DNA from: Brevundimonas pondensis
GTDB taxonomy: Bacteria > Pseudomonadota > Alphaproteobacteria > Caulobacterales > Caulobacteraceae
Direction of reading: 5' to 3'
Assembly: GCF_017487345.1 (NCBI RefSeq)
Contig: NZ_CP062006.1
Location: 1,494,001 to 1,558,000 of the forward strand
DNA: 64,000 bases
The position numbers were made by a program, and so were the translations under genes. How positions within the stretch are numbered: the first letter of the stretch is position 1; each line of letters starts with the position of its first letter. Below are positions 42,136 to 50,587 of this stretch, in pieces. A model generated the notes under the pieces. The model was given only the letters and a program-made list of their open reading frames with translations, was not told where the DNA came from and made no database searches.

Positions 42136-44507
42136 GGAAGTCTCCTCTGCTCATGGAAGGCGTCGCGCCATTGCGCATAGGCGTCGCCGTGCTCCGCCCG
42201 GAGACGGTCGAGAAGGGCGACGGTCTCGGCGCGGCCGGACAGGACCGCCAGGGCGTCGTCCATGCCGGTGAGATCGAGTTCGACCACGACGCCGGCATGC
42301 CCCTGCTTGACCAGAAAGCGGTGGGACTCCGGGGTCAGTTCATCCCGGATCAGGCGGAACTCGGTCTCGCTCAGGCCCAAGCCGTCGACATAGTCGCGTG
42401 CCCGGCCGTGGGCGTTGGGCAGGAAGATGCGGGTCGCGCACTGCTCGAGGATGGCCGGGGCGATCGGCGAGGCGAGCGCATCCGACGGCGACTGGGTGCC
42501 GAACACCATCATCGCGTTCTGCTTGCGCCAGGTCTTCAGGCCGTCCCGGATCAGATCGGTGAAGGCCGGATCGCCCAGCGCCTTCCAGAACTCGTCGATG
42601 TCCAGCACCAGGCGGCGGCCGTCCGCTCGTGCGCCGATCCGGTGCAGCAGATAGAGCATCACCGGCGCGCGGACCTCGGGGTCGTCGAGGATGGTCGTGA
42701 TGTCGAAACCGATCAGGCGGGCGTCCAGGTAGACGGCGTCCTCGGGATTGTCGAGCACCCAACCGAGCGGTCCGCCCCTGACCCAGCGTTCGAGCCGGGC
42801 CCCGATCCCGCCGGCGTCGGCCTGGCCCAACAAGCTCCTCAGCGCCGATAGAGACCGCTGAGCCTCGGGCAGGGCCTCGAGCGCACGTACGCCGTCGTCG
42901 ATGGCGCGCGCCTGCGTCACGGTCAGCGGGTCGTCCGGACGCTCCACCAGGGCGCGTACGAGCCGGGAGAGGAAGGCGCGGTTGGCAGGAGACGGCTCCA
43001 AGGCTTTGAACGGGGCGAAGCCGGTCGGCTCGCCGGCCTTCAGGGCCAGGTAGACGCCGCCCGAGGCGCGCACGAAGATCTCGGCGCCGCGATCCTTGTC
43101 GATGAAGATCTGCTGGACGCCGAACCGTTCGAACTGAGCCAGGATGAAGTTCTGAACCACGGTCTTGCCCGAGCCGGACGGGCCGCAGATGAAGGTGTGC
43201 CCCAGGTCGCCGACGTGAAGGTTCAGGTGATAGGGCGAAGCGGCCGTGGTCTTCAGCACCGCCAGGGCGTCGCCCCAGTGATGGCCCGATGGACGTCCGA
43301 CCGGAGGGGCGTGGAAGGGCGCGAGCGCCGCGAAATTGCGCGAGGTGACGACGGCGGGGCGTGTGCGCCTGCTGAAGTTGCCGGGAAACTGGGCCCAGAA
43401 GGCCGCCTCCAGCCCGAGATCCTCGCGGGCGACCACCAGACCGCTGTCGGCCAGGATGCTGCGCGCCTTCGCCAGATGATCGACCAGGGCCGGCTGATCG
43501 TCGCCGTGGACCAGAACCGAGGCGTGATGTTCGCCCATGACGAAGCGGTTGCTGATCAGATCGTCCAGGGCCGCGGTCAGCCCGTCGATCTGGGAGGCCG
43601 CCCGGTCCCGTGATGAGACCATCTGGTTCTGTTTGCGCTCCATGACGGCGCGGGCTGCGGGCTTGGACAGAAAGGCGAAGGACTGGGCGGCCACGAAGGG
43701 GAAGGGGGCGTCGAGCAGTCCGTCCCACAGACCCGGTCGCGTGACGGACGGATACTCCTTGACCGCCAGGACGCCCGCGAACCGCGTGTCGGCGGCATCG
43801 CGCAGCTCCAGGGTCTCGCGGCCGAAGATGATGCGCGTCGTATAGGCGGCGTCGCCGAGCTGGCCGCAGGTCAGCGGAACCCGCTCGGCGCGGCCCGTCA
43901 GGATCAGCCGGATCATCTCAAGCGGTTCGGAGAACCATAGACCCCTATGCTCATAGAGGCCGAGGCGCCGAGGAGCGTACGGGGCGAGGAACTGCATCAG
44001 GTCGCGGCCCGCGTCCTCCAGGCGTTTCAGCGAGGCGGCGTCGACTTCGGTCCCGCCCCGCCGCGCGGCGCGCAGACGCCGCATCAGGGCGCCGGCGCGG
44101 TCCCCCGCCTCACGTCCCGGATGAAGCACAAGGGTGACGTAGAGCTCGTTGACGAACAGGCGCTGCGTGGACAGCCGGGCGTCATAGGCGGCCGACAGCT
44201 CGCGTGCGAAGTCCGAGACGTGCCCCGTCGCCGGGACGGTTCGGATCCGACGACGGACGACGTGGTGCCAGACGGCCAGCCGATCATCGGCCAGGTTGCG
44301 CCAGGCCTGATTGAGCTTGATGTGCCGGTCGTTGAGGTCGCGGGCGTCGACCGTCTCGAAGGGCGCGCCGTCCAGCTTCAGGCTGAGCATCAGGGCGCCG
44401 CTGTCCAGGACCACGATCCCATCGGCGGCATGGCGGGCATAGGGCAGCGCCGCACGGACGTCCGGTTCGCGCTTCATCAGCCGCAGGGAGACGGAGCCTT
44501 CAGCCAT
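42132..44507 (-). CDS. virB4: VirB4-like transfer ATPase
   Basis: 791 residues from the ATG at 44507, overlapping virB3 by 8 nt. The N-terminal CagE/TrbE/VirB domain (ALPYARHAADGIVVLDSGAL, LFVNELYVTLVLHP) precedes the ATPase: Walker A CGPSGSGKTVVQNFIL (about 446), Walker B RLVLDIDEFWKALGD (about 636), and TQSPSDALASPIAPAILEQC after it. It energises pilin extraction and substrate passage at the inner membrane. Confidence 0.93.
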   Translation of the reverse strand: MAEGSVSLRLMKREPDVRAALPYARHAADGIVVLDSGALMLSLKLDGAPFETVDARDLNDRHIKLNQAWRNLADDRLAVWHHVVRRRIRTVPATGHVSDFARELSAAYDARLSTQRLFVNELYVTLVLHPGREAGDRAGALMRRLRAARRGGTEVDAASLKRLEDAGRDLMQFLAPYAPRRLGLYEHRGLWFSEPLEMIRLILTGRAERVPLTCGQLGDAAYTTRIIFGRETLELRDAADTRFAGVLAVKEYPSVTRPGLWDGLLDAPFPFVAAQSFAFLSKPAARAVMERKQNQMVSSRDRAASQIDGLTAALDDLISNRFVMGEHHASVLVHGDDQPALVDHLAKARSILADSGLVVAREDLGLEAAFWAQFPGNFSRRTRPAVVTSRNFAALAPFHAPPVGRPSGHHWGDALAVLKTTAASPYHLNLHVGDLGHTFICGPSGSGKTVVQNFILAQFERFGVQQIFIDKDRGAEIFVRASGGVYLALKAGEPTGFAPFKALEPSPANRAFLSRLVRALVERPDDPLTVTQARAIDDGVRALEALPEAQRSLSALRSLLGQADAGGIGARLERWVRGGPLGWVLDNPEDAVYLDARLIGFDITTILDDPEVRAPVMLYLLHRIGARADGRRLVLDIDEFWKALGDPAFTDLIRDGLKTWRKQNAMMVFGTQSPSDALASPIAPAILEQCATRIFLPNAHGRARDYVDGLGLSETEFRLIRDELTPESHRFLVKQGHAGVVVELDLTGMDDALAVLSGRAETVALLDRLRAEHGDAYAQWRDAFHEQRRLP

Positions 44508-44835
44508 GACGCAGATCTCGGGCCGAGGCGCGGCGAGCCGGCGGCAGAGGCGTCGGCGAAGACCCGCCCCAGGTCGCGCCGTTGCGCGCCCGGCCCTTGG
44601 TGTCGACATAGGCGAACAGCAGACGGAAGGCGTTGTGATCCGTCCTGCAGACGGCGCGGAACACCAGATGCAGCGCCGGCGCGATGAGCAGGTTCAGAAG
44701 GCTGCCGCCGACCAGAAAGACGACGCCTGAAAGGATGACGTTGACGCCCATGGCCTCCATGGGCACGCCCATGATCATGGCTGGCCGGGTGCAGGCCAGG
44801 AAGAGCGGGTCCTCGATCAGCCGTTCTTCAGCCAT
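44500..44835 (-). CDS. virB3: VirB3-like inner-membrane protein
   Basis: 111 residues. The start LIEDPLFLACTRPAMIMGVPM is the VirB3 signature, followed by two membrane helices (about 25-60). The C-terminal third is basic (RARNGATWGGSSP...ARRASARDLRHG), and its last codons overlap virB4. VirB3 anchors VirB4 to the membrane. Confidence 0.9.
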   Translation of the reverse strand: MAEERLIEDPLFLACTRPAMIMGVPMEAMGVNVILSGVVFLVGGSLLNLLIAPALHLVFRAVCRTDHNAFRLLFAYVDTKGRARNGATWGGSSPTPLPPARRASARDLRHG

Positions 44836-44998
44836 GACCGCCTCCGAGGGCGTTGTTCGCCGCGACGACGAGAAGCGTGCCCAGCCCGAGCCCGCCGGCC
44901 CACCGGGCGAAGCGCCCCGGACCGATCAACCGCCGCCACATCATGACGGCCAGGCCCGCGCAGGCGGCGGCGGGCAGGACGATCCAGGCGGCCGACAT
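44828..44998 (-). CDS. Small two-helix membrane protein in the virB operon
   Basis: 56 residues from the ATG at 44998. Two hydrophobic segments, AAWIVLPAAACAGLAVMMW and WAGGLGLGTLLVVAANNAL, joined by a basic loop, and a tail GGGHG. It overlaps virB3 by 8 nt and shares one base with the end of virB2. The position is between pilin and VirB3. Size and topology suit a pilin-assembly or entry-exclusion membrane protein; I do not recognise a family. Confidence 0.7.
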   Translation of the reverse strand: MSAAWIVLPAAACAGLAVMMWRRLIGPGRFARWAGGLGLGTLLVVAANNALGGGHG

Positions 44999-45300
44999 CA
45001 GCCGCCCCCGGTGATGAGGTTGACGATCTCGGCCGCGCCGAAGACCACCACGATGCCCAGCACGACGATGGCGGCCCGGCGCAGGTCGAACAGACCGAAC
45101 ATCCACAGCACGCCCACGATCACCACCGCCAGGACGGCGAGGAGCCGGGCGGTGTTGCCGGTCAGCATGTCCACCACGTTCTGGAGCAGGCCTTCGACGT
45201 TGGCGGAGGCGAAGGCCGGTCCGGCGCCCGCAAGGCTCGCGGCTCCGGCGATCGTCGCGGCCGCCGCACGGCGGCGCAGTCGTGAGAGAGGTCGGTTCAT
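44998..45300 (-). CDS. virB2: VirB2-like pilin
   Basis: 100 residues. A long signal sequence ending ASLAGAGPAFA|SANVEGLLQ and two membrane helices (about 50-70 and 75-95: LLAVLAVVIVGVLWMFGLFDL and AIVVLGIVVVFGAAEIVNL). This is the TrbC/VirB2 major pilin pattern. It overlaps virB1 by 4 nt. Confidence 0.92.
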   Translation of the reverse strand: MNRPLSRLRRRAAAATIAGAASLAGAGPAFASANVEGLLQNVVDMLTGNTARLLAVLAVVIVGVLWMFGLFDLRRAAIVVLGIVVVFGAAEIVNLITGGG

Positions 45301-45917
45301 GACAGGGAACTCCGTAAGGGCGAGGCATTGAAGGCGGCGACAGGGGCGCCGCGCGCCCGGGCGAAGACGTCCCAGTGCGGGGGCGGGACCTCGGCGGTGA
45401 TCGGGACGGGCTGCGTCCGGACCGTCGCGTCAGGCGCTGGGAGGGCGAGGGAGAGGCGGACGGCGGCGGCCTCCACGCGGCCGACGTAGCCGTTGCGGAA
45501 ACCCCGTTCGGGATGGCCGGTGTTGTATCGGGACAGAGCGGCCCGCAACGCCGCCTGCCGTTGGTCGGGGCGGTCGCCGGCGGGGCGGTAGCCGGCCCGA
45601 AGGACCTCGGCCGAGGCGGCCAGGTTGCGGCACGGGTCGAAGACGTCCTCGATGCTGAGACCCAACCAGGCGAGGTTGCCGCTGTTGATCTGGCCGATGC
45701 CGAGATCAAGGTCGGCGCCGCGCGCCAGAAGATCGCGGGCGATCCGCGCGGCGTCCCCCCGGTCCTGCGGCCGCCGCGACGGACGCGGGCCGCGGTTCAC
45801 CCCGATGGCCAAGGGATCGAAACGGCTTTCGACATAGGCGATGGCCGCAAGCGTCTCCGGGGCCGCAGCGGGGGCGCAGGCCTGAGCCAGGCTGAGGACG
45901 ATCGCGAGATCGAGCAT
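45297..45917 (-). CDS. virB1: VirB1-like lytic transglycosylase
   Basis: 206 residues. The SLT-fold core shows the catalytic Glu in LAAIAYVESRFDPLAIG (about 29), then DLGIGQINSGNLAWLG and a C-terminal LSRYNTGHPERGFRNGYV. It cuts peptidoglycan so the channel can pass. The N-terminus looks like a short signal peptide (AIVLSLAQACAPAAA). First gene of the virB operon; transcription runs leftward from the region near 45.95 kb. Confidence 0.9.
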   Translation of the reverse strand: MLDLAIVLSLAQACAPAAAPETLAAIAYVESRFDPLAIGVNRGPRPSRRPQDRGDAARIARDLLARGADLDLGIGQINSGNLAWLGLSIEDVFDPCRNLAASAEVLRAGYRPAGDRPDQRQAALRAALSRYNTGHPERGFRNGYVGRVEAAAVRLSLALPAPDATVRTQPVPITAEVPPPHWDVFARARGAPVAAFNASPLRSSLS

Positions 45918-45996
45918 GGGGATCGCTCCGCTGAAGACCTCTCGATCTCATCTCAGCCGGGGCGTTCCCGCGACCCGCGGGCTCACCGGGGGAGAT

Positions 45997-46263
45997 CTAC
46001 GGTAGGAAGCTGCGCTTCTCCCGCGCCCGGCGTTCTCCGAGCGCGAGCAGAGCGACCGCCTGGATCCGGGTGCGCACGCCGAGCACCCGGCATGCGCCCG
46101 TGAGATGCTCGTCGACGGTGCGGGAGGAAAGGCCAAGACGCGCGGCGATGGCCGCAGACGTCAGCCCCGCTGCGGCCAGGTCGAGGCATTCGGCCTGACG
46201 CGACGAAAGACGAGCCAAGCGGTCGCCCGGTGTCTGACTGTTCGTGGGTGTGATCAGCGTCAT
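45997..46263 (-). CDS. Small LuxR-type (GerE) HTH regulator
   Basis: 88 residues from the ATG at 46263; an upstream in-frame start at 46395 is less likely. Nearly the whole chain is one GerE helix-turn-helix: LSSRQAECLDLAAAGLTSAAIAARLGLSSRTVDEHL, then VLGVRTRIQAVAL. No signal-binding domain. It is transcribed in the same direction as virB and sits 80 bp before it, so it probably controls the transfer operon. A paralogue lies at 57.9 kb. Confidence 0.8.
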   Translation of the reverse strand: MTLITPTNSQTPGDRLARLSSRQAECLDLAAAGLTSAAIAARLGLSSRTVDEHLTGACRVLGVRTRIQAVALLALGERRAREKRSFLP

Positions 46264-46363
46264 GCGCGGAATCGAGCCGGCCCGGCCCTGAAGACGCAAG
46301 GCCGTACGGAGGCGACCGGAGGTGGACGACCGCAGACCTACGGCGGTGAGACCTGAGCGGCGA

Positions 46364-46864
46364 TCATCCGCCTTCGTCGTCGGCGGACGGATCATCCGAT
46401 CCGGGGGTCACGAGGCGGCGCCGACGCTCTTCAAGCCAGGCTTCGGCGTGGGCGTCCCGGGTGACGGCAAGGCCTGCGAGGTCCTTCAAAGCCCGCGTGA
46501 AGACGTTGATGATCGTCCGCCCATCCAGCTCGGCCATGGCATCGCCGACCTCCTCGTCGAATTCCTGCAGCACGACCATGAGGATGGTCGCCAGCTTGTT
46601 GTCGGCGGACCGCACGGCGAAGGCGGGAGAACCCAGCGAGAGCGCCGAGATGATCGCGTGAGGGTCGCTGTCGGTGACGTCGGCGAAGCGGTGGATACGC
46701 TCGAGATTGATGCGGCCCGCCCCGGCTTCGAAATGCTCGTAGGACCGGAGCGCCATGTTCATGCCTTGAGCCACGTCGGCGGCGCGCAGGCGCCGGTGTG
46801 AACGGATCAGTCGCAGGCTCGCGGAAAGGACTGCATTCGGCGACGGATGCTGCTCTGTCTCCAT
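46364..46864 (-). CDS. XRE-type HTH protein
   Basis: 166 residues. The N-terminal third fits a Cro/CI-like DNA-binding domain (LRLIRSHRRLRAADVAQGMNMALRSYEHFEAG-like, INLERIHRFADVTDSDP). A helical region and a charged tail follow. It may be a repressor of the transfer genes or of the element. It lies upstream of the LuxR-type gene and diverges from the GntR-like gene across 271 bp of non-coding DNA. Confidence 0.7.
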   Translation of the reverse strand: METEQHPSPNAVLSASLRLIRSHRRLRAADVAQGMNMALRSYEHFEAGAGRINLERIHRFADVTDSDPHAIISALSLGSPAFAVRSADNKLATILMVVLQEFDEEVGDAMAELDGRTIINVFTRALKDLAGLAVTRDAHAEAWLEERRRRLVTPGSDDPSADDEGG

Positions 46865-47135
46865 CTCCCGGTCATCCCCTTGATGATGGGCTTAAGAATC
46901 GTCCGGTTCCTGACGCTCCTGCAGGTTGAAAAATGCCCCAGGCTTGCGTCAAATGAAAGTCCATAAAGATCAACGTCATAAAAACTACGGCCATGGCGCA
47001 AATAACTTGCGGACGACAGTATAGGCTTCACGGCCCGAAGCGGGCCTGCCTTAATCCTACGACCGCAGACCTGCGGGGCAGTCGCGGAATGTTGTCGGAC
47101 GTCCGGCGGAGAATGCCTCATGGACGCGGCGGGCC

Positions 47136-47702
47136 ATGAGAACGCGCGACCCGTTCGGAACGGCGCTGGGAAGCCTCCGCGCGGCGCTCGACCAGGGGCT
47201 GGCGCCCGGACGACACCTGCCGGTCGCGGATATCGCGGCTGCGCTCAAGCTGAGCGCTTCGCCGGTGCGTGAAGCCCTGTCGCGGCTGTGTGGAGAAGGC
47301 CTGATCGAGGACCGTCGCGGCTTCGGCTATTTCACGCGCAGCACGCCCCAGGAGGACATCATCGGTCTTCTCGACCTGGAGGAGGTCCATATCCTTCTGG
47401 CGGCGAAAACATCTGCGGTCCCGCTGCCTGGTCCCGCATCCGACAGGGTGATCGAGGCCTGGATGCTCAGTCTCATGGAAGGCTGCGCCAACCTTCCGCT
47501 CGTGGAAAGCCACCTCCGCGTCCGCCGACAGCTCGATCCCTTGAGGCGGCTGCATGGTCCGAGAGACCTCTCTTCACCTGCTTCGGACGAGAATGGCGTC
47601 GAGGCCTATTATGATCGATGGCGTCTCGCATCCGTCGAGCTGGCCGCGCGTCTGAGGCGCATGGACCCGGCGCCGCCCGAATATACGACGAATAGAGTTT
47701 GA
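47136..47702 (+). CDS. GntR-family regulator preceding the lasso locus
   Basis: 188 residues. The winged HTH is clear: LGSLRAALDQGLAPGRHLPVADIAAALKLSASPVREALSRLCGEGL (split) and EDRRGFGYFTRS. The C-terminal effector domain is shorter than an FCD domain (helical, about 75-185). It lies 70 bp before the first lasso precursor, on the same strand, and may control it. Confidence 0.8.
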   Translation: MRTRDPFGTALGSLRAALDQGLAPGRHLPVADIAAALKLSASPVREALSRLCGEGLIEDRRGFGYFTRSTPQEDIIGLLDLEEVHILLAAKTSAVPLPGPASDRVIEAWMLSLMEGCANLPLVESHLRVRRQLDPLRRLHGPRDLSSPASDENGVEAYYDRWRLASVELAARLRRMDPAPPEYTTNRV

Positions 47703-47772
47703 ATCGATTCCGGTTCCGGCGCTGATGGTGCGTCGTCGATGTTCCTGTCGACCTTCGGAAATGGAGACGACC

Positions 47773-47901
47773 ATGACTGCCCGACCCAACTCACGCCTCG
47801 TCCGCCTGGGCGCCGCCCGCCGGCTCACCCGCGCGGTCAACGACGCGACCTACCTCGAACTGAACTCGCCCAAGGAATACGACATCCCCCCGGGCGAGTG
47901 A
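47773..47901 (+). CDS. Lasso-peptide precursor 1
   Basis: 42 residues, preceded by GGAGA. The leader holds L9-x3-G13-x5-T19-x, the recognition pattern of proteobacterial lasso leaders, though the Tyr and Pro that often precede it are absent. T19 is at the -2 position, so the core should be residues 21-42, starting with Ala. Glu9 of the core would close a nine-residue ring (A1-E9), leaving a 13-residue tail with L10-N11-S12-P13, a bulky Tyr16 as a possible plug and a C-terminal PPGE. Ala1 cores are known from caulonodins. The assignment rests on the adjacent B and C genes, the twin precursor and this register. Confidence 0.82.
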   Translation: MTARPNSRLVRLGAARRLTRAVNDATYLELNSPKEYDIPPGE

Positions 47902-47999
47902 CGTGGAGGCCGCTCGACGGCCCCAAGGAACGCCCGGTCAACGGCCTCGCCCGGACGTCCAAGATCAGAGGTCGATGCCGACGGAAGAGGAGACGGATC

Positions 48000-48125
48000 A
48001 TGTCGATCCCGACCGCAACCCGCCTGCTGCGGCTGGGCCGGGCGCGTCGCCTGACGCGCGCCGGCCATGACGGGGAGTTCTTCGAACTGAACTCTCCGCG
48101 CAAGTGGGACATGCCGTCCGAATGA
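48000..48125 (+). CDS. Lasso-peptide precursor 2
   Basis: 41 residues, preceded by GAGGAGA. The leader again shows L9-x3-G13-x5-T19-R20, and RRLTR is identical to precursor 1. The predicted core (residues 21-41) begins A1-G2-H3 with Glu9 as ring acceptor, then L10-N11-S12-P13, Trp16, D17 and a C-terminal PSE: 9-residue ring plus 12-residue tail. Core positions A1, D4, E9, L10-P13, D17 and P19 agree with precursor 1, while ring residues 2, 3 and 5-8 differ. It probably arose by duplication. An alternative core starting at Gly (E8 ring) would put Thr at -3, which is less likely. Confidence 0.82.
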   Translation: MSIPTATRLLRLGRARRLTRAGHDGEFFELNSPRKWDMPSE

Positions 48126-48133
48126 GGACGGAA

Positions 48134-48155
48134 GGGCCGCCGCATTCGGCGGCCC
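48134..48155 (+). terminator. Perfect hairpin between the precursors and the processing genes
   Basis: GGGCCGCCG-CATT-CGGCGGCCC forms a 9-bp perfect stem and 4-nt loop, 8 nt after the second precursor stop. There is no T tract, so it may be a partial terminator or an mRNA 3'-end stabiliser. Either would raise precursor mRNA relative to B and C. Confidence 0.6.
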
Positions 48156-48209
48156 GATCCCCTGTGTTCGAAGGGATGACGCGGCCCGCCCCGATCGGAG
48201 GAGATGACG

Positions 48210-48872
48210 ATGCCTGCACGCCCCCGCCTAGCCTCCATCGACCGTCAGGCTCGGCTTGCTCCGGACATTCATGCGGTTCGAACCGGACGCGACCTCATTC
48301 TCCTCGACCTGGCCGCGGATGACTACCTCTGTCTGCCCGAGTGCGGTCCGCTCGAAATATCGGGCGCTGTCATCCGCGGCCCGATGGAGACGCTCCTGAG
48401 GATGGCGTCCGAGGAACTGCTTCAGCCCGAACACGCCCCGGCGCCGGCTCGAAAGGTTCCGCCTGGGCTTCCCAAGACGCCGTCGGCTCTGCCGACCACA
48501 GTGCGTCCGACCATCGGCGATCTGGCGACTTTCACCCTGATCTGGCTCGACGCCGTACGCCGCCGCCCGACCCTCGCGGGTCTCGCCCGGCGGATGCAGG
48601 GGCGTCGCGGTCGTCGGAACGACCCGGCGGCAGTCGCCGCGCGGGTGGAGATCTTCAACCGCATTCTGCCGCTGGCGCCGTGGACGGGCGCCTGCCTGCT
48701 GCAGGCGGAGCTCCTTTTGCGATTCCTGAACGCCGCCGACCTCGACGCCGATTGGGTTTTCGGCGTCCGAACCTGGCCCTTTCTGGCGCACTGTTGGCTG
48801 CAGAACGGAGATGTCTGCGTCAGCCAGGCTCCGGAGACCCTGACGATCTACCGGCCGATACTGGTGATTTGA
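48210..48872 (+). CDS. Lasso-peptide B protein (leader-binding plus peptidase)
   Basis: 220 residues from the ATG at 48210, 7-9 nt after GGAGGAG; the ATG at 48204 is too close to that site. The N-terminal about 80 residues suit the leader-binding RRE-like domain (IHAVRTGRDLILLDLAADDYLCLP). The C-terminal transglutaminase-like Cys protease has the catalytic Cys in PWTGACLLQAELLLRFL (about 160), His in FLAHCWLQ (about 193), and NGDV following. It cuts the leader off at T-R|A. B1 and B2 activities are thus in one chain, usual in Alphaproteobacteria. Confidence 0.9.
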   Translation: MPARPRLASIDRQARLAPDIHAVRTGRDLILLDLAADDYLCLPECGPLEISGAVIRGPMETLLRMASEELLQPEHAPAPARKVPPGLPKTPSALPTTVRPTIGDLATFTLIWLDAVRRRPTLAGLARRMQGRRGRRNDPAAVAARVEIFNRILPLAPWTGACLLQAELLLRFLNAADLDADWVFGVRTWPFLAHCWLQNGDVCVSQAPETLTIYRPILVI

Positions 48873-48874
48873 CG

Positions 48875-50587
48875 ATGAGCGCGGAGGCTGCTGTCATCCT
48901 TGTTGCGGATCACCCTGCGGCGCTCGCGGATCTTACGGCGCCGCTCCGAGGTCGCCTGGCCCGGGCGGGGTGGTCCTGCAGGGCCGATCATCCCTTCATC
49001 AGAGCCTATGCTCCCACGGAAGGCCGGCTGGCCATCACGCCTGCTTTCGACGGTCACGGCCTGCTCATCGGGGACGTCTTCGACACGGAGGGGCGGCCTC
49101 TGTCGATGGATGCACGTTGCAGCCTGGGTTGCGGGGTTCTGAACGTCGTTCGGGCGAACATGCTCATCGGTTCGGTTTGGGGAAGATATGTCCTGATCCG
49201 CAGAGCGGCGGACGGCGTCTCCATCCTGCGTGACCCGTCCGGCGCCCTGGAGGCGATGGTCTGGCGTAAGGCCGGCGTGACGGTGATCGCCACCGCGGCC
49301 GATCCCGTTCTAGATCCCCTCCTTCCAGACGATCTCGACATCGACCCGGAAGGCGTCGCCGCGCTGGTCGAACGTCCCGGTGAGTTTTTTCACAGTCCCG
49401 CCCTCCGCGGCGTCAATCCGATCGCGGCCGGCGAACTGCGCACGATGGAGGCGGGCGGGGCGCGCTCGAAACAGATCTGGACCCCGGCCGGGGCCTATCG
49501 GGCGGGGCGAGCAACGCCGCCGCCACTGCGCGAAACAGTCGAGCGGGCGGTCCGCGCGATGGCCGGAGACCGCTCCTGGGTGGCTGAGCTCTCCGGCGGA
49601 CTGGATTCGGCCATCGTAGCGGCGGCCCTGTCCGACGGGCAGCGCCGCCGCGTGACCGCCTGGGTCAACCACTATGTCGACCAACCCGAGGGGGATGAAC
49701 GGACCTACGCTCGAGCCGTCGGCGACCGGCTCGGCTTCAGCCTCACCGAAGTCAGGCGCAACGCCCTTCTGATCGATGAAGCGAGGCTGGCCCGGACGGC
49801 GGAAGGGTTCCGGCCTGCCGTCAACGACCTCGACCTCACCTACAATGACGATATCGCCGACCGCATCGACGCTTCAGGAGCCTGGGGCTCCCTGACCGGC
49901 CAAGGCGGCGACGCCGTCTTCTTCCAGATGCCGACGCCTCTGATCGCTCTGGATGAGATACGGGAACGCGGGCTGCGCGCCCGGGCGTCCGTCATCCACC
50001 GGACCGCGCGGTGGACGCGTCGCTCGGTCTGGCCGCATGCCTGGTGGAGCGCCTGGCGCGATCACCGTAGGAGCCGCGCCGGCTGGGACCATCCCTGGCT
50101 GACCGATCTGCGCGGCGTTCCGCCCGCCAAGGCGTTGCAGATATCGGTCCTGGCCTTCTGCCAGACCTTCCAAGGACTGGCAGGGCGGAGCCGGCGCGGT
50201 CCCTGCTTCAATCCGCTGCTGAGCCAGCCGGTGATGGAGGCGGGACTGGCGTGGTCCAGCGTCGAGCTCACCCGCGGCGGCCGCGACCGCGCCGCGGTCC
50301 GCGCAGCCTTCTCCGATGTCCTGCCGTCCTCGCTGATCGCACGCCGGTCGAAGGGCGAACTGGGCGTCTTCTACGGCGAGGCCGTTTCGGCCCGGTTGGA
50401 TTTCCTGCGCGATTATCTGCTCGGAGGCGCGCTCGCCGAGGCCGGACTGATAAGGCCCGGCCTCGACGAGCTTCTCGTCCGCGAAACCCTTCTGTGGCGA
50501 GGAGGCTTCCAGAAGGTGCTCGGTCTAGCCCTTACGGAAGCCTGGCTGCGGTGTTGGACGGAGCGTCTGCGTCGCCGTCGGGCCTGA
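48875..50587 (+). CDS. Lasso-peptide C protein (macrolactam synthetase, asparagine synthase-like)
   Basis: 570 residues from the ATG at 48875, 2 nt after the B gene. The N-terminal part resembles the glutaminase-like half of asparagine synthetase (residues 1-200). The synthetase half carries the PP-loop AELSGGLDSAIVAAAL (about 237-250) and GSLTGQGGDAVFF. It adenylates the ring Glu side chain and joins it to the core N-terminus. Its 3' end overlaps the oppositely oriented isopeptidase gene by 56 nt. Confidence 0.92.
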   Translation: MSAEAAVILVADHPAALADLTAPLRGRLARAGWSCRADHPFIRAYAPTEGRLAITPAFDGHGLLIGDVFDTEGRPLSMDARCSLGCGVLNVVRANMLIGSVWGRYVLIRRAADGVSILRDPSGALEAMVWRKAGVTVIATAADPVLDPLLPDDLDIDPEGVAALVERPGEFFHSPALRGVNPIAAGELRTMEAGGARSKQIWTPAGAYRAGRATPPPLRETVERAVRAMAGDRSWVAELSGGLDSAIVAAALSDGQRRRVTAWVNHYVDQPEGDERTYARAVGDRLGFSLTEVRRNALLIDEARLARTAEGFRPAVNDLDLTYNDDIADRIDASGAWGSLTGQGGDAVFFQMPTPLIALDEIRERGLRARASVIHRTARWTRRSVWPHAWWSAWRDHRRSRAGWDHPWLTDLRGVPPAKALQISVLAFCQTFQGLAGRSRRGPCFNPLLSQPVMEAGLAWSSVELTRGGRDRAAVRAAFSDVLPSSLIARRSKGELGVFYGEAVSARLDFLRDYLLGGALAEAGLIRPGLDELLVRETLLWRGGFQKVLGLALTEAWLRCWTERLRRRRA

